Assembly (NCBI GenBank): GCA_015179025.1
Contig: WHUX01000397.1
Span: forward strand, 1 to 33,117
Length of the DNA stretch: 33,117 nucleotides
DNA from: Terfezia claveryi
Taxonomy: Eukaryota; Ascomycota; Pezizomycetes; Pezizales; Pezizaceae
Reading direction: 5' to 3'
The notes under the pieces are model-generated. The model did no database searches and was not told the origin of the DNA. It saw nothing but the letters and a program-made list of their open reading frames with translations. Shown here one piece after another: positions 22,790-32,248 of the stretch; position 1 is the first letter of the stretch; the number at the start of each line of letters is the position of its first letter. Made by a program: the position numbers and the translations under genes.

Positions 22790-23349
22790 CTTGAACTTTT
22801 CCTTCCCACTCAATCCTTACCACCATTTCTCAACTGCGTTCTACTAGTGGCTAACCTTCCATCCATTCCCCCATCGTTCTCCTGTATAATCTTACCCTGC
22901 CTTGCGTGCTAATGTGAATTACATTCATTGATACCTTATCAATTTCTGTACACTCTAATTCTCATAAAATGAATCGCTTTAATTCTACAAACATAGAAAC
23001 CTAAACTAACCGACAAATTCCCTATACTCATGTCTAAACAAATCTCAATATCCCAAGATCGAGGTAAAGTAATTCTCCAATCCTGCTTATACTACCCTCT
23101 CACACAAAACCGGCCCTCCCACATACCATCAAAAAGAAAGCAAACTGAATCAAAAAGTAACTCCCAACAGAAATAGATAAAGAAATATTGCCTATGAAAT
23201 CCTCAAAACTCCAACTGTCCCATATAACAACTAAAATAGTAAACCTAAATGAAGAATGTACTCCCAACATAGAAAAGAAATTTTCCCTAGAACCTGCACT
23301 AATACTTACCTACCAGTATACCCCACATGCCATCAACACCCCTACCCAC
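22790..23349. other. No supported gene
   Basis: AT-rich DNA between array A and the transposase stop, probably its 3' flank. A frame at 23188-23421 overlaps the transposase C-terminus on the opposite strand and looks spurious. Confidence 0.4.
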
Positions 23350-24296
23350 TCATACTTTGTAGTTCCTACGCTGCATAGGTCGCAGTTTCTTCTGAAACTT
23401 GCTTGCCATCGACGGCGTTAGACTCACGGACTGTGATAAATAGTGCTTCTGGACGCTTCGATGCGGAGTTGAAGGAGATGGTGTTGCTGCATGCCTACAC
23501 AATAGACTTCGATGGAATGAGTTGGACATGCCTGAGGTAGAATCTTCCATGAAACTATACGATGGGCTGGCATTCTCGGATGCTAAATCTGCCAGGTCAT
23601 TTAGGAGGTACTCATCTATTATCCAGCTCCCAGCTACTTCCGTGTCACAATCTGTATCTGAATCCGTATCCGTCTGTCCCTGAACGGTATCTAGGGACTG
23701 TGCTACTATGCGGTGGAGGAAGTCTGCATCATAGCTAAGAGCTTGTTTCTCCAGCATTACCTCACCTTCATCCAAATCAGCTATGCCTTCTTCTACATGT
23801 GCTGGTCTAATTTGTGCCTCTAGGGTTCCGTATTTTGGGTGTACAGCATCCCACGATTTGGTCAACATCAGCCCAGTTATCATCTGGTGACCCATTCTGT
23901 TGCGTCAGTACGGCAAAATATCTTGAGCACTGCTGAATATTCGCTCTACTGAAATAAATGTGAGTAGAATGCTCAATATGTCCCTTGCCATTTATGCCAG
24001 CATAGGATATTCATTAGCATGCACCTTCCACCAGGATAGAGGGCATTTCTTATTCAGTGTTGTTACCGGATTCGCCAAGTATCTCTTGATTTCTGGCACA
24101 TCCTCCGATTGGCTTATGGTACACTCTTGTAGTCGACGCATTATATAGGATTGTTCTCCATCATCTACTTGTATGTTATGAACCTGGGCTTCTGGCGGGT
24201 ACTTGGTGTAATTATGTTCAAAATAATCTTCGAACTGAACCCTAAGAAGCGAATTTGGTAAGAATTATGTTTTTCTGTATATTACAGATGGTCTCC

Positions 24297-24384
24297 TGTC
24301 ATGGAAAATGGTGTCATGGAAAATGGTGTCATGGAAAATGGTGTCATGGAAAATGGTGTCACAGAAAATGGTGTCACGGAAAAC
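24297..24384 (+). repeat. TGTCACGGA array B, 15-bp unit, inside transposase intron 3
   Basis: Cores at 24297, 24312, 24327, 24342, 24357 and 24372, exactly 15 bp apart (tgtcatggaaaatgg). The first four have TGTCATGGA, the fifth TGTCACAGA and the sixth TGTCACGGA. In the inferred gene it is intronic (24242-24427) and antisense. Confidence 0.95.
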
Positions 24385-25076
24385 ACATGGGCCAAAATAG
24401 TCATGTGCTGATGGAATTCATACGTACTTGTAATACTCCGTGTATGAAATATAGTCCCCATTCTACTGTATACCACTTGGATCTTGGACATTGAGATTTC
24501 CCCAGTCGTTATACAAGGATAATTTCTTAGACGGATTAAGGATGGTTGCAAGGTTGTAGATGAGAGATTGTTTTTTGGTCCTAGAATAATACTTGATGAA
24601 GATCTGCTGACATGCTTTTGTCGTGGAGAGAAACCCTGGAGCCCAGGTAGGATTAGCTAGAAGTTTGCATATATGTTTCCTCTGTTTTTCTATGTGGTCG
24701 AAGATGTCATTGTAGATAAAGAACACATTCTGTATGGTCGTATGCTGCCCTATAGAGATAGCATGAGTGTAATCCGATAAAGGTTTCAGGAAAATAGTAG
24801 CCTCCTGAACTTGGTTCCACTCTTCTTGACTCAACCATAACTCTGAGTACTTGCTCTCTATCATAGATAGAGCGATCCATTGCTCAATGTAGCACTGGAG
24901 CCTCAATGCTCGAGTAAGCATTTCAAAGGTTGAGTTCCAGCGACTTTTGACGTCCTGGATGAGCCCCATGGGTGCATGGGAATCAGTTTAGAGTTCCTTG
25001 AATTGTGCCAGGCGTTGTGGGCTGGCTACTATAGCCTTACAGAGCTCTCGAACCTAGACAAATGTTAGCAATAGGA

Positions 25077-25126
25077 TTCCGTGACACATATTAGCCTTTC
25101 GTGACATGTCCGCCATTCCGTGACAT
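25077..25126 (-). repeat. TGTCACGGA array C, inside transposase intron 2
   Basis: Three minus-strand cores (TGTCACGGA, TGTCACGAA, TGTCACGGA) sit in the 103-bp intron (25054-25156), spaced about 18-22 bp, between the GTAAGT donor and the acceptor gtctag. Confidence 0.85.
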
Positions 25127-26492
25127 CTTTATTGAGTAGCTCAGAACATGACTTACTTTGTAAACAGATCGTGCGAATGTACCTGGAGCATAAATATGCA
25201 GTGCTCTGATTGAAGACTCAATAGCAGGGGTGAACGAGGCAGTATCATCATTATCTGGGTTCGACCTGAGTTCTTTCATAAACTGGTTGCTTACTAGCAC
25301 AATCACATGTGCAAGGCAGGGAAGTCGGTATTGCTAGGGGTCCTATTTAGCACCGAATACATTGGCTTGTAAATGCTTAGCCAATGCCGCATTGACACTC
25401 GCGTTGTCCGAAACGATGGCCAAGACTCGGTTCAAAATGCCATATTCCTGAATTAAATTCCCTAGCTGATTACCCAAGTGCATAGCATTATGAGCTTCCC
25501 CACCTAGGTACTGGAATCCAATTGTATGTTGGCACAGCTGCCAATCCTGGTCTATATATTGGAGTGTTGTGCCCATGAATGCTAACTTGTTCAGAGAAGT
25601 CCAACAGTCTGTAGCGAGGTGGAGGAATGTATCTTCTGGGAGGCTTTTTTGAAGCTTCTGTTGAACTTCAGTGGCATAGTGATGTATGCTCTGGCGAAGT
25701 GTTGTCGCACAGGGGATATTAATCCCAGATCTAAGAACTTTCAGCAGATACTAGAACTGCGGATGTTCGATGGTTCGGAAAGGTAAGTTTGTACCAATTA
25801 CAGTTTTCATGAGTTCATGTTTGAAGCGATCATTACTGAATTGCAATTCGGGGGATTGTACAACTGCAGGTGTTGTCTACTTGTAACATAAACCTATGCC
25901 CAATTATTGCAGGTAGGTACGAATTATATAATTACCTTCCCAAATAGGGTTGAAATGTCCTGATTCTTTCGCCCACTAGTAGAGCGGCACCTGCCTGAGC
26001 TAAGATGAGTTCTCATATGTGTCATACCCATATTAAAGGCACTAGGGTGTTGCAAGGTACCCTTGCAAGCTAAGCAAAATATGAATGGCTCACCGCTGTA
26101 AATCTTAGCCCCTTGTCCGAATTGGGCCCAGTGCGCTGCTGTTTGGAGCTTAGAATCCCATCGGGGTAAGTTAATATTATTACTTTTTAGATCTTTAGCC
26201 AGATTGTCACAGTGCTTGCCTGCCCACTCGGTCGTTTCCCACCATGCATCAAATGGCGCAGATTGTTTGGCTTCCCACTGGAAAGCTGTCCCGCCTAATA
26301 TTCTGGTGAGACTGGGAACCAATGGGCTCAATTGATGTACTAGCACACTTGGAGATAGAGACATGTTGGAGTATGGGGCTAGTAGTGCAAGTTCGTCTGG
26401 CTATTGTGTTCCTGGGAGTTGGTGATAATAGATTTAGAAGGGCAGTAGGGAAGAGAGGCCTATTTATTCACATTCTAAGGGCATTTGGAGTA

Positions 26493-26562
26493 TGTCACAG
26501 ATAACGTGTACTTGTCACGGATAATGTGTGCTTGTCACAGATAACGTGTGCTTGTTACAGAT
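26493..26562 (+). repeat. TGTCACGGA array D, 20-bp unit, four copies
   Basis: Cores at 26493, 26513, 26533 and 26553, exactly 20 bp apart (tgtcacagataacgtgtgct). Variants are TGTCACAGA, TGTCACGGA and TGTTACAGA. It lies between the transposase start (26364) and the end of the next minus-strand gene (26703), possibly in the transposase promoter. Confidence 0.95.
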
Positions 26563-26702
26563 TCTATGGGAGATATTCACAAGGTACCTGCGGCGCTTTC
26601 CTTGATAACCCAAACCTATCTATACATAAAATACGTCTATAAATCAAACCGTAGCATATCAACAGTGCGCCAAACCCAATTCCAATCCAAGCACGCGATC
26701 GT

Positions 26703-27532
26703 CTATTCCTTCCAAAATGGATCCACAATGTCATCGTGGACATCATTTGAGTCCTCTGACCTGTATGGTGAGAGCTCACTTCTAGGCTCAAAGCATCCAT
26801 CTGGCTCTGATATATTGTCAGGGATATTGGTTAAATCTAGTTGGAGTATGCTGGATCTCAATAGCCAATCGGGGCTGTCTGTGAGTTGCAAAATCTCGAG
26901 AGGTCTAGACATAATTAGCCTGCCGCGCTATCTATGTACAAGGATTAGTAAGATACCTTCTTAAAGGCCGAAGCCAGACCTCTTGCCCACAACATAATAC
27001 TGTTATCCTAGGTGGGGGATGCCATTGTACTGGTATATAGACAGGATGCCGAATGATTCTGCTGTCAGGGATCCGGTAGGTCTGGGCTTGTATCTACAAT
27101 AGGTATATTAGCACTCCAATGTTGTAACGCATACAATTAACTTACCGATAGGTATCGACAATCTTCACATAAACCCCATGCCTCTCCCTCGCCAGTTAGG
27201 TAATGGTGGAAAAGGGTAATCCACAACAAATCATATATAGTATAGTCATCTAGGTAAAAGGGATCCCAAGTTGTCTCTAGACTCTTGTAGATACCCAAGG
27301 GGAGCAGTAAATCATACCGATCAATCCAAATCCTCTCTAAAAGCTCCATGGCTACCACTCGGGATACAATCTTGTTGGGGTCAAATCGGTCCATAACCAA
27401 CTGTCTAGACTGGTGTGTTACTATTTCCGTTCCACGTAGACTAAGGAACCGTCATAGCCTAGCAGTGTCTCTCTACTGCTCCCGAAACTCTTCGAAACCA
27501 AGTTCATCTTCTGGATTGTGGTATACTGCCAT
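26703..27532 (-). pseudogene. Unrecognised three-exon gene (about 241 residues), two in-frame stops
   Basis: Start ATG 27532 (MAVYHNPEDELGFEEFREQ). Exons 27532-27146, 27093-26957 and 26904-26703 are joined by two introns of exactly 52 bp (27145-27094, GTAAGT...ttgtag; 26956-26905, GTATCT...gtctag), both with CTAAT-type branch sites. Both splices keep one frame. Exon 1 has TAG and TGA at codons 20 and 27, fitting CAG and CGA. The middle reads DRFDPNKIVSRVVAMELLER and DPFYLDDYTIYDLLWITLF, then CEDC; exon 2 is rich in Pro and aromatic residues; the C-terminus is acidic (YRSEDSNDVHDDIVDPFWKE). No domain is recognised. It lies just upstream of the transposase on the same strand. Confidence 0.65.
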
Positions 27533-29046
27533 ATTTGTGTAGTAGTCTGGTTGGTACAACGCCCGTTGTGAAGCTGATATAGTCAGTGAGAATTACAACC
27601 CTGATGAACTATATATAAGCAAAACTCCAGATGATAGTTCTGGAAAGAATCCCTAAATGGCAATGTCCTCTTTTGGTAGGTTGTCTAGTTACGTCTGATT
27701 CTGCCTTAGAATTAGTGGACAAAAGTAGACTACCCTACTCCACAGGTAATACTAATTGTATCTGAAGGACTTGGCTCATATTAGTCGTGGGAAAGACCTG
27801 CGTGACCCACCTGGGACACGGCAAAAGATCCATGACAACACATCTGTGACAAGACATCCGTGACAAAATAAGCCATCCGTGACAACATAAAATATCCGTG
27901 ACAAGAAAAAATATCTATGACTACATAGGTTTAGCACAAGCTACCCCGCCCAAATGGAACTACCATCCTGATCCACTCCAGCCTGGTGTTGAACCGCCAC
28001 CTTCATCCATAATAGTACCGCATCTATGAAAGCGATGGGTCGATGGCATTACAGCGATTGACCAGTCAATGGGATGGACTGGTTATTGTCAACCTATGTA
28101 GTTGAGGTCAAGGCTCGCACTGATACACTTTGTTGTATACTATAAGAGTTAGTTTAGCCAGTAGAAGGTAGGCTGGGTGAAGCGTTCTATCTGTCTCATA
28201 TGATAATGGTTAATACATTTTCTTAAAAGCTTCAGTAATCCTGATATAGTCTAGTCGTTCACATCCCATCGACCTATCAATTGCTCTACTAGCAATAATG
28301 TCGTTCTTCACTTGCAGAGGTATAGGTAGTCTGCTTGCATGAGCATTCTTGTGAGGTACAATGGGTCAAGGGGTCCGGGTCAAGCCAAGCCAGTTCTGAA
28401 ACAGGTGACACATACTTAGGGATGTCTCAGGGAGTAACCAGAGATGTTTTGGGGCAGTAGCTTGGGCCAGGGTCTGCTGGGGCCAGATAAATTCCCCGTA
28501 TCCCCACCTCCTACCACTCGATTAACTTCCGTCCTCCATTATTTGCATCTCCCTAGCCTTTTGTTATTCCGCATCAAGCCACCTCTTATCCTTTATTACT
28601 ATACCACAAGAAAGTATGCTAGCTAATTTGACTATCAGGCAAAGAGGTGAAATTCCAGGGTCAAGGTATGACTTCCATACTTTTTTACTTGCCCCATATT
28701 ATGTTGCATTCATGTCCCGTGTTATTTAAGTAAGTGCGATAGCCATGTGGGCTTGTCCCATTTTACGCAGTTCCACTGAACAGATGACGATTATCATTAT
28801 TTTCCTGTTACCTTGAGCGGGTCATGTTTGAAGCGCGTGGAAAACACACGTGCCGCAATGTCGTGTGGTTCCTCCCGCTGGAAACTGATCTGCGGTGAGG
28901 AACAGGAAAAGGACGTATAGCGGTATTGTGTGGTAACTCACACTTGATTTGACATGGTATTACTGGCTTGCAGCTAATTTCTTTTCACCCAAACTTCTAG
29001 TGATTATCAAACCCGATACTGAGTGCAAAATCAGACACATTGTCCA
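27533..29046. other. Intergenic, no supported gene
   Basis: Between a minus-strand and a plus-strand gene, so it may hold divergent promoters. Apart from TGTCACGGA array E, I see nothing conserved. A 60-codon frame near 28444 starts with a plausible ATG but shows no domain features. Confidence 0.4.
27829..27922 (-). repeat. TGTCACGGA array E, irregular unit
   Basis: Minus-strand cores (plus strand tccgtgaca or variants) at 27829, 27843, 27857, 27876, 27895 and 27914, spaced 14, 14, 19, 19 and 19 bp. Variants are tccatgaca, tctgtgaca and tctatgact. Confidence 0.9.
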
Positions 29047-29578
29047 ATGGTAGAGGTGCCAGCCACCCCTAGTGAAGCCGAAACTAAAGGAGATAATAAG
29101 AGGGGGGTTTTGCAGGAACTAGTGGTGGAGATGCAGGAGAACAATCCTAAGCCAGGGGTTGAAAACAAAGAGAATGAGAAGCCTCTCTTTGTTAGTCCAA
29201 GTCTCAGGCAATCCCCATACTTGCCATTTGAACATTCCCAACCTGAACAACCTTCCCCGTCATTTGACCCCCCCCGTTATTAACTCAAGAAGGGTAAGGT
29301 GGTCTCAAGAGCGGTCATCCCGGCGATGCCATGTTCACAAACAAAAGCGATGGCAAAGGCAGCAGGAAGCAGGAGCCATGGAGGAGGTCGCTGTGGGGGA
29401 AGTCTTACTATTGACATTGGGCCAGGCTCTTCTAATTTTTATTTTGGCCCGATATCATTCTATGTTAACCAAAATTAAACCACCAATATATTTATGCGTA
29501 GACTTGACTGCAGGTAAAATTCACAATGATGGGTACACGCATCGTGGTGATGCTAGTCACGTGCCTGTGTTTAGTTAA
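29047..29578 (+). pseudogene. Unrecognised small reading frame, shifted at a poly-C run
   Basis: A frame from ATG 29047 (MVEVPATPSEAETKGDNKRG) is rich in Glu, Pro, Asn and Ser and ends near 29283. The overlapping frame continues as basic sequence (NSRRVRWSQERSSRRCHVHK) to a stop at 29578, and includes a hydrophobic stretch (LLLTLGQALLIFILARY) that could be a membrane helix. The switch falls at gaccccccccgtt (about 29267-29279), a typical place for a one-base slip, so the two may be one former ORF; alternatively an intron is missed. No family is recognised. Confidence 0.35.
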
Positions 29579-29759
29579 TGGCATCCAGGTTTGCTTGTAA
29601 ACAAAGAATGAATTCCTTTATTTACACGAACAGAGGTTTTTGGTAGTCATCTTCTATTTATCTGCAAATTCCAAGGAATCGTCAGCGCTTCAATGGTGAT
29701 TTCTATCTATATAATCTGCAGTGAAGATAACGAAGAGGTATGTATTCCAAAGCCATATC

Positions 29760-29806
29760 ATGGAGGCCGTCACGGAGGATGTCACAGAGGCTGTGACGGA
29801 GGTCGT
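29760..29806 (+). repeat. TGTCACGGA array F1
   Basis: Cores read gtcacgga, tgtcacaga and, in the other orientation, tgtgacgga, with short ggnggy spacers. It lies upstream of the basic/acidic gene. Confidence 0.75.
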
Positions 29807-29923
29807 GTCCAGAAATTTGAAGTCGAATAATAGTTAGCTTATTCACTGACTATCATTTATCTCAATCACAGACATTCCCGTCTAAATAACTAGTAGAACT
29901 AAGACGTATGTTTTGCAAAATCG

Positions 29924-29969
29924 TGTCACGGAGGTTGTCATAGAGGTGTCACGGAGGTCATGTCAAGGG
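29924..29969 (+). repeat. TGTCACGGA array F2
   Basis: Cores TGTCACGGA (29924), TGTCATAGA, TGTCACGGA (29947) and TGTCAAGGG, spaced about 10-14 bp, 60 bp before the next gene's start. Confidence 0.8.
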
Positions 29970-30028
29970 AACAAGGTTGAGCCCAAAGTGGAAAGACTAC
30001 TGACAAAGTTTGTGATTAAGTATTCGCA

Positions 30029-31590
30029 ATGCCAAACCGTACTGAGAAGAAAAAGACAACTGGTAAAGCGCCAACCAGCCTGGCACCAGAACCTCCCATG
30101 CAGAAAAAAAGAAAGACAACCCTAGGAGCGCCAGCCAGCGCGGTCGCGAAGACGCCGACAACTCGCACAGAGCATGTTTCTAAAAAAAGGAAGACAAGAG
30201 CAGAATTAGCTCACCCAATTGAGGATGTTCCAAGAAGAAGGACCAGAGCCGAACTAGCCCTTATCCTACCCCCAGTTGAGGATGTTCCAACAAGGAGAAG
30301 GACAAGAGCCGAACTAGCCTTCTACCCACCCCCAATTGCAGATGTTCTAACAAGAAGCACGCCAAGAGCCGAACTTGCCGAGGATGTTCTAAAGAATCTT
30401 TATGCCAAATATGCCGACTTCTCATGGGGCCCTCGAGAGTTTAATCCAGACACAGAATTTAGTGGGGGGAGGAAGGCATGGGCCATCTCCACTAATTCCC
30501 ATACAAAAAAGATTCAAGAAACACACAAGAAACTGCTTGGAACCCCACTGTCGTAGGAGCGGGCCAAGGACTGGAAAAGGCAAAAGGTAAACAGGGTGTT
30601 CAAAGTAGGGATTAAGGAGGCCGAACACGCCACTACTACTGGAAGGGCAATAGGCATCCAAAGGGCCTCGTTAACTAATGTGGAACGAGGCAACTTTGAA
30701 TGACTGGTTCAAAGGACTTGCGACCTGATATTTATCCGCAAAAAGGCATATATTTTGTACCAGTGGCACCAGCTATCCAACGAGCAGAAGCGAGTCTATT
30801 TGGAATTATAGGAGCAAGAAGAGCTCCCCGAATTTAAAATTCCCAATGCTGAGTTGGAAGCAATAGAGGTAAAGCCAGTGCAGCAATTCGCAGTGGTCAT
30901 TAACGTTGTGCCAATCAATCGCCAAGCCTATGCCCGATTTGATGAGCCAACCGAACGTGACACAGTGTCTGGGCAGGGGACTAGTGATACAGGGCCCAAC
31001 ACACTACTAGCAATTGACAGCAGGATACAGACTATACAAGCGGAGTTGGCTGAGGAGGGTGCCGACGATTGTTTAAGTGATGAGGACATTGGAATGGATA
31101 TTGAAGAGGTAGGTGCTTCCTCGTGCTTGATCTAAATCTGAGAACTTTACTCACAAGTAGATAGGACTACGATGACAAACCCAACAAGCAAGATGATGAT
31201 GAAGATACAGGACTATGGGGCCGATGGGTAGCTTCGGAGGGTTCTTTAGAAGAAGAAGCTCAATCAACTGAATCCGACTCCAGGAAACGGGGAAAGGCAT
31301 TGTCAGTACCTAGCGGAGATAGGCCTGCCAAATTGCTTCCAAGCAACACCGAAGATGGGGACTATAGGGATTCTACTGAGGAGAACAATTGCAAAGTCAA
31401 TTAACGAGTATATCAGCGGATTTTACGTCAAGGTGCTGCGATGACAACAAGCGACAACAATAAAGATGACAAAGGCGAGAAGCAAGTCGCAGGCGATGAT
31501 GGGGGGAAAGATGAGCCAGCAGATAAGGATGAGGGTGAGTATGATGATGAAGGTGACAATTATAGTGAGGATGGGGAAGAAACAAACTAG
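30029..31590 (+). pseudogene. Basic/acidic nuclear-type protein with TRAELA repeats and a possible HMG-like segment
   Basis: Start ATG 30029 (MPNRTEKKKTTGKAP). Exon 1 runs to 31108; a 56-bp intron 31109-31164 (GTAGGT...agatag) joins in frame to exon 2, whose last stop is 31588-31590. Residues 1-60 are Lys-rich with several KKRKT nuclear-signal-like motifs. Residues about 58-115 hold four copies of a TRAELA motif with intervening EDVP. Residues about 245-275 (KKAYILYQWHQLSNEQKRVY) faintly resemble helices 2-3 of an HMG box; this is weak. The C-terminus is strongly acidic (DDDEDT, YDDEGDNYSEDGEE). Four in-frame stops (30554, near 30701, near 30808, near 31402) fit CAG, CGA, CAG and CAA. A chromatin or DNA-binding role is inference. 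Confidence 0.6.
31109..31164 (+). other. Intron of the basic/acidic gene
   Basis: GTAGGT donor after GAAGAG, gatctaaat branch-like site, acceptor agatag. Removal joins DIEE to DYDDKPNK in frame and opens a further 140 codons except one TAA. Confidence 0.7.
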
Positions 31591-31626
31591 GGAGGAGAAT
31601 GGGAACTAATTTGGATTTCTTTTTAG

Positions 31627-31690
31627 TGTCATGGATGGAAAACCTGTCATGGATAGAAAACATATCATGGATGGAAAACTTGTCATAGAT
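31627..31690 (+). repeat. TGTCACGGA array G, 18-bp unit, four copies
   Basis: Cores at 31627, 31645, 31663 and 31681, exactly 18 bp apart (tgtcatggatggaaaacc). All carry the T or A transition at the CpG. It lies 36 bp after the stop of the basic/acidic gene, probably in its 3' UTR. Confidence 0.95.
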
Positions 31691-32248
31691 GCCGTGAATG
31701 GTCGTTCGTTAACAATTTTCTGAGGTTCAATTGTATCTACTACTTTTGTGTTTGATTGTGTATTTTATTACGTCTTTGCTTGTATGTTTGTTGGATAACT
31801 ACAGCCTGAAGCAAGGGGTATTTCGTTTTTGTGTTGTTTTTGGATGTCTATGGCTTATGCGAGAGATATTTTCTTTGAGTATTTTTTTGATGTCAACTGA
31901 GCACGCAAAGGGTATTTGTTTTAGAATTATGTATATCTCTACGGGGTATTTCCTTGTGTGTTTTTTTGATATAAACAGGCTAATATGGCATAACACTAAG
32001 ATAACGTTTTTTTGTTACTCCCTTTGTTATGAGTGAGCTAATAGATGTAGATGCAGATAAACAATGAATTATACTTTATTGTAGAGCTCATTGCTTGAGA
32101 TCAGTCTATTTTTCATCTACTTCGTGCCCTCGAGAACATACATATACAAGCAAACTTAATGTCCCAAACCTCAGATCCTTCGATTTGCAACCTTCAGTCA
32201 GTGTGGATATTACACTTACTCTTTTGTACCCCCGAATACACAGATATA
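31691..32248. other. T-rich intergenic stretch with three degenerate repeats
   Basis: A roughly 58-bp motif (ggtattt... then gttttttgatg) recurs about three times between 31817 and 31980. Open frames here are driven by T-richness. The segment would contain the promoter of the H3-like gene. Confidence 0.45.

Larger units (their letters stand above)
23350..26364 (-). pseudogene. hAT-family transposase, four exons, inactivated
   Basis: Start ATG at 26364. Exons: 26364-25936, 25876-25157, 25053-24428, 24241-23350. Introns are 59, 103 and 186 bp with GTAATT, GTAAGT and GTACGT donors. A BED-type zinc finger (FCLACKG...HMRTHL) is in exon 1. The RNase-H-like core shows LATDCWTSLNK (first Asp), then VLAIVSDNASVN (second Asp) in exon 2, RWNSTFEML in exon 3, and LSWWKVHANEYPMLA with VERIFSSAQDILPY (third acidic residue) and LMLTKSW in exon 4, the dimerisation region. 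At least seven in-frame stops occur, each fitting CAG, CAA or CGA to stop. An unusual acidic Ser/Asp-rich extension of about 150 residues follows the hAT domain. The two larger introns carry TGTCACGGA-type repeats. Confidence 0.92.

Noticed and set aside
24282..24551. Minus-strand frame with SMTPF repeats
   Set aside because: Spans the third transposase intron; the repeats are the 15-bp array, and the exon frame differs.
28112..28130. gctcgcactgatacact as right terminal inverted repeat
   Set aside because: Only about five terminal bases fit AGTGT, and no GGAATGGA follows.
31091..31098. Second GGAATGGA as the right target duplication of the hAT-like element
   Set aside because: It lies within the basic/acidic ORF, is not preceded by a CNYTR end, and is not followed by gypsy RT; a chance match.
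31731..32036. 101-codon hydrophobic protein
   Set aside because: T-rich repeat-like DNA gives Phe/Leu/Ile runs; no supporting structure.
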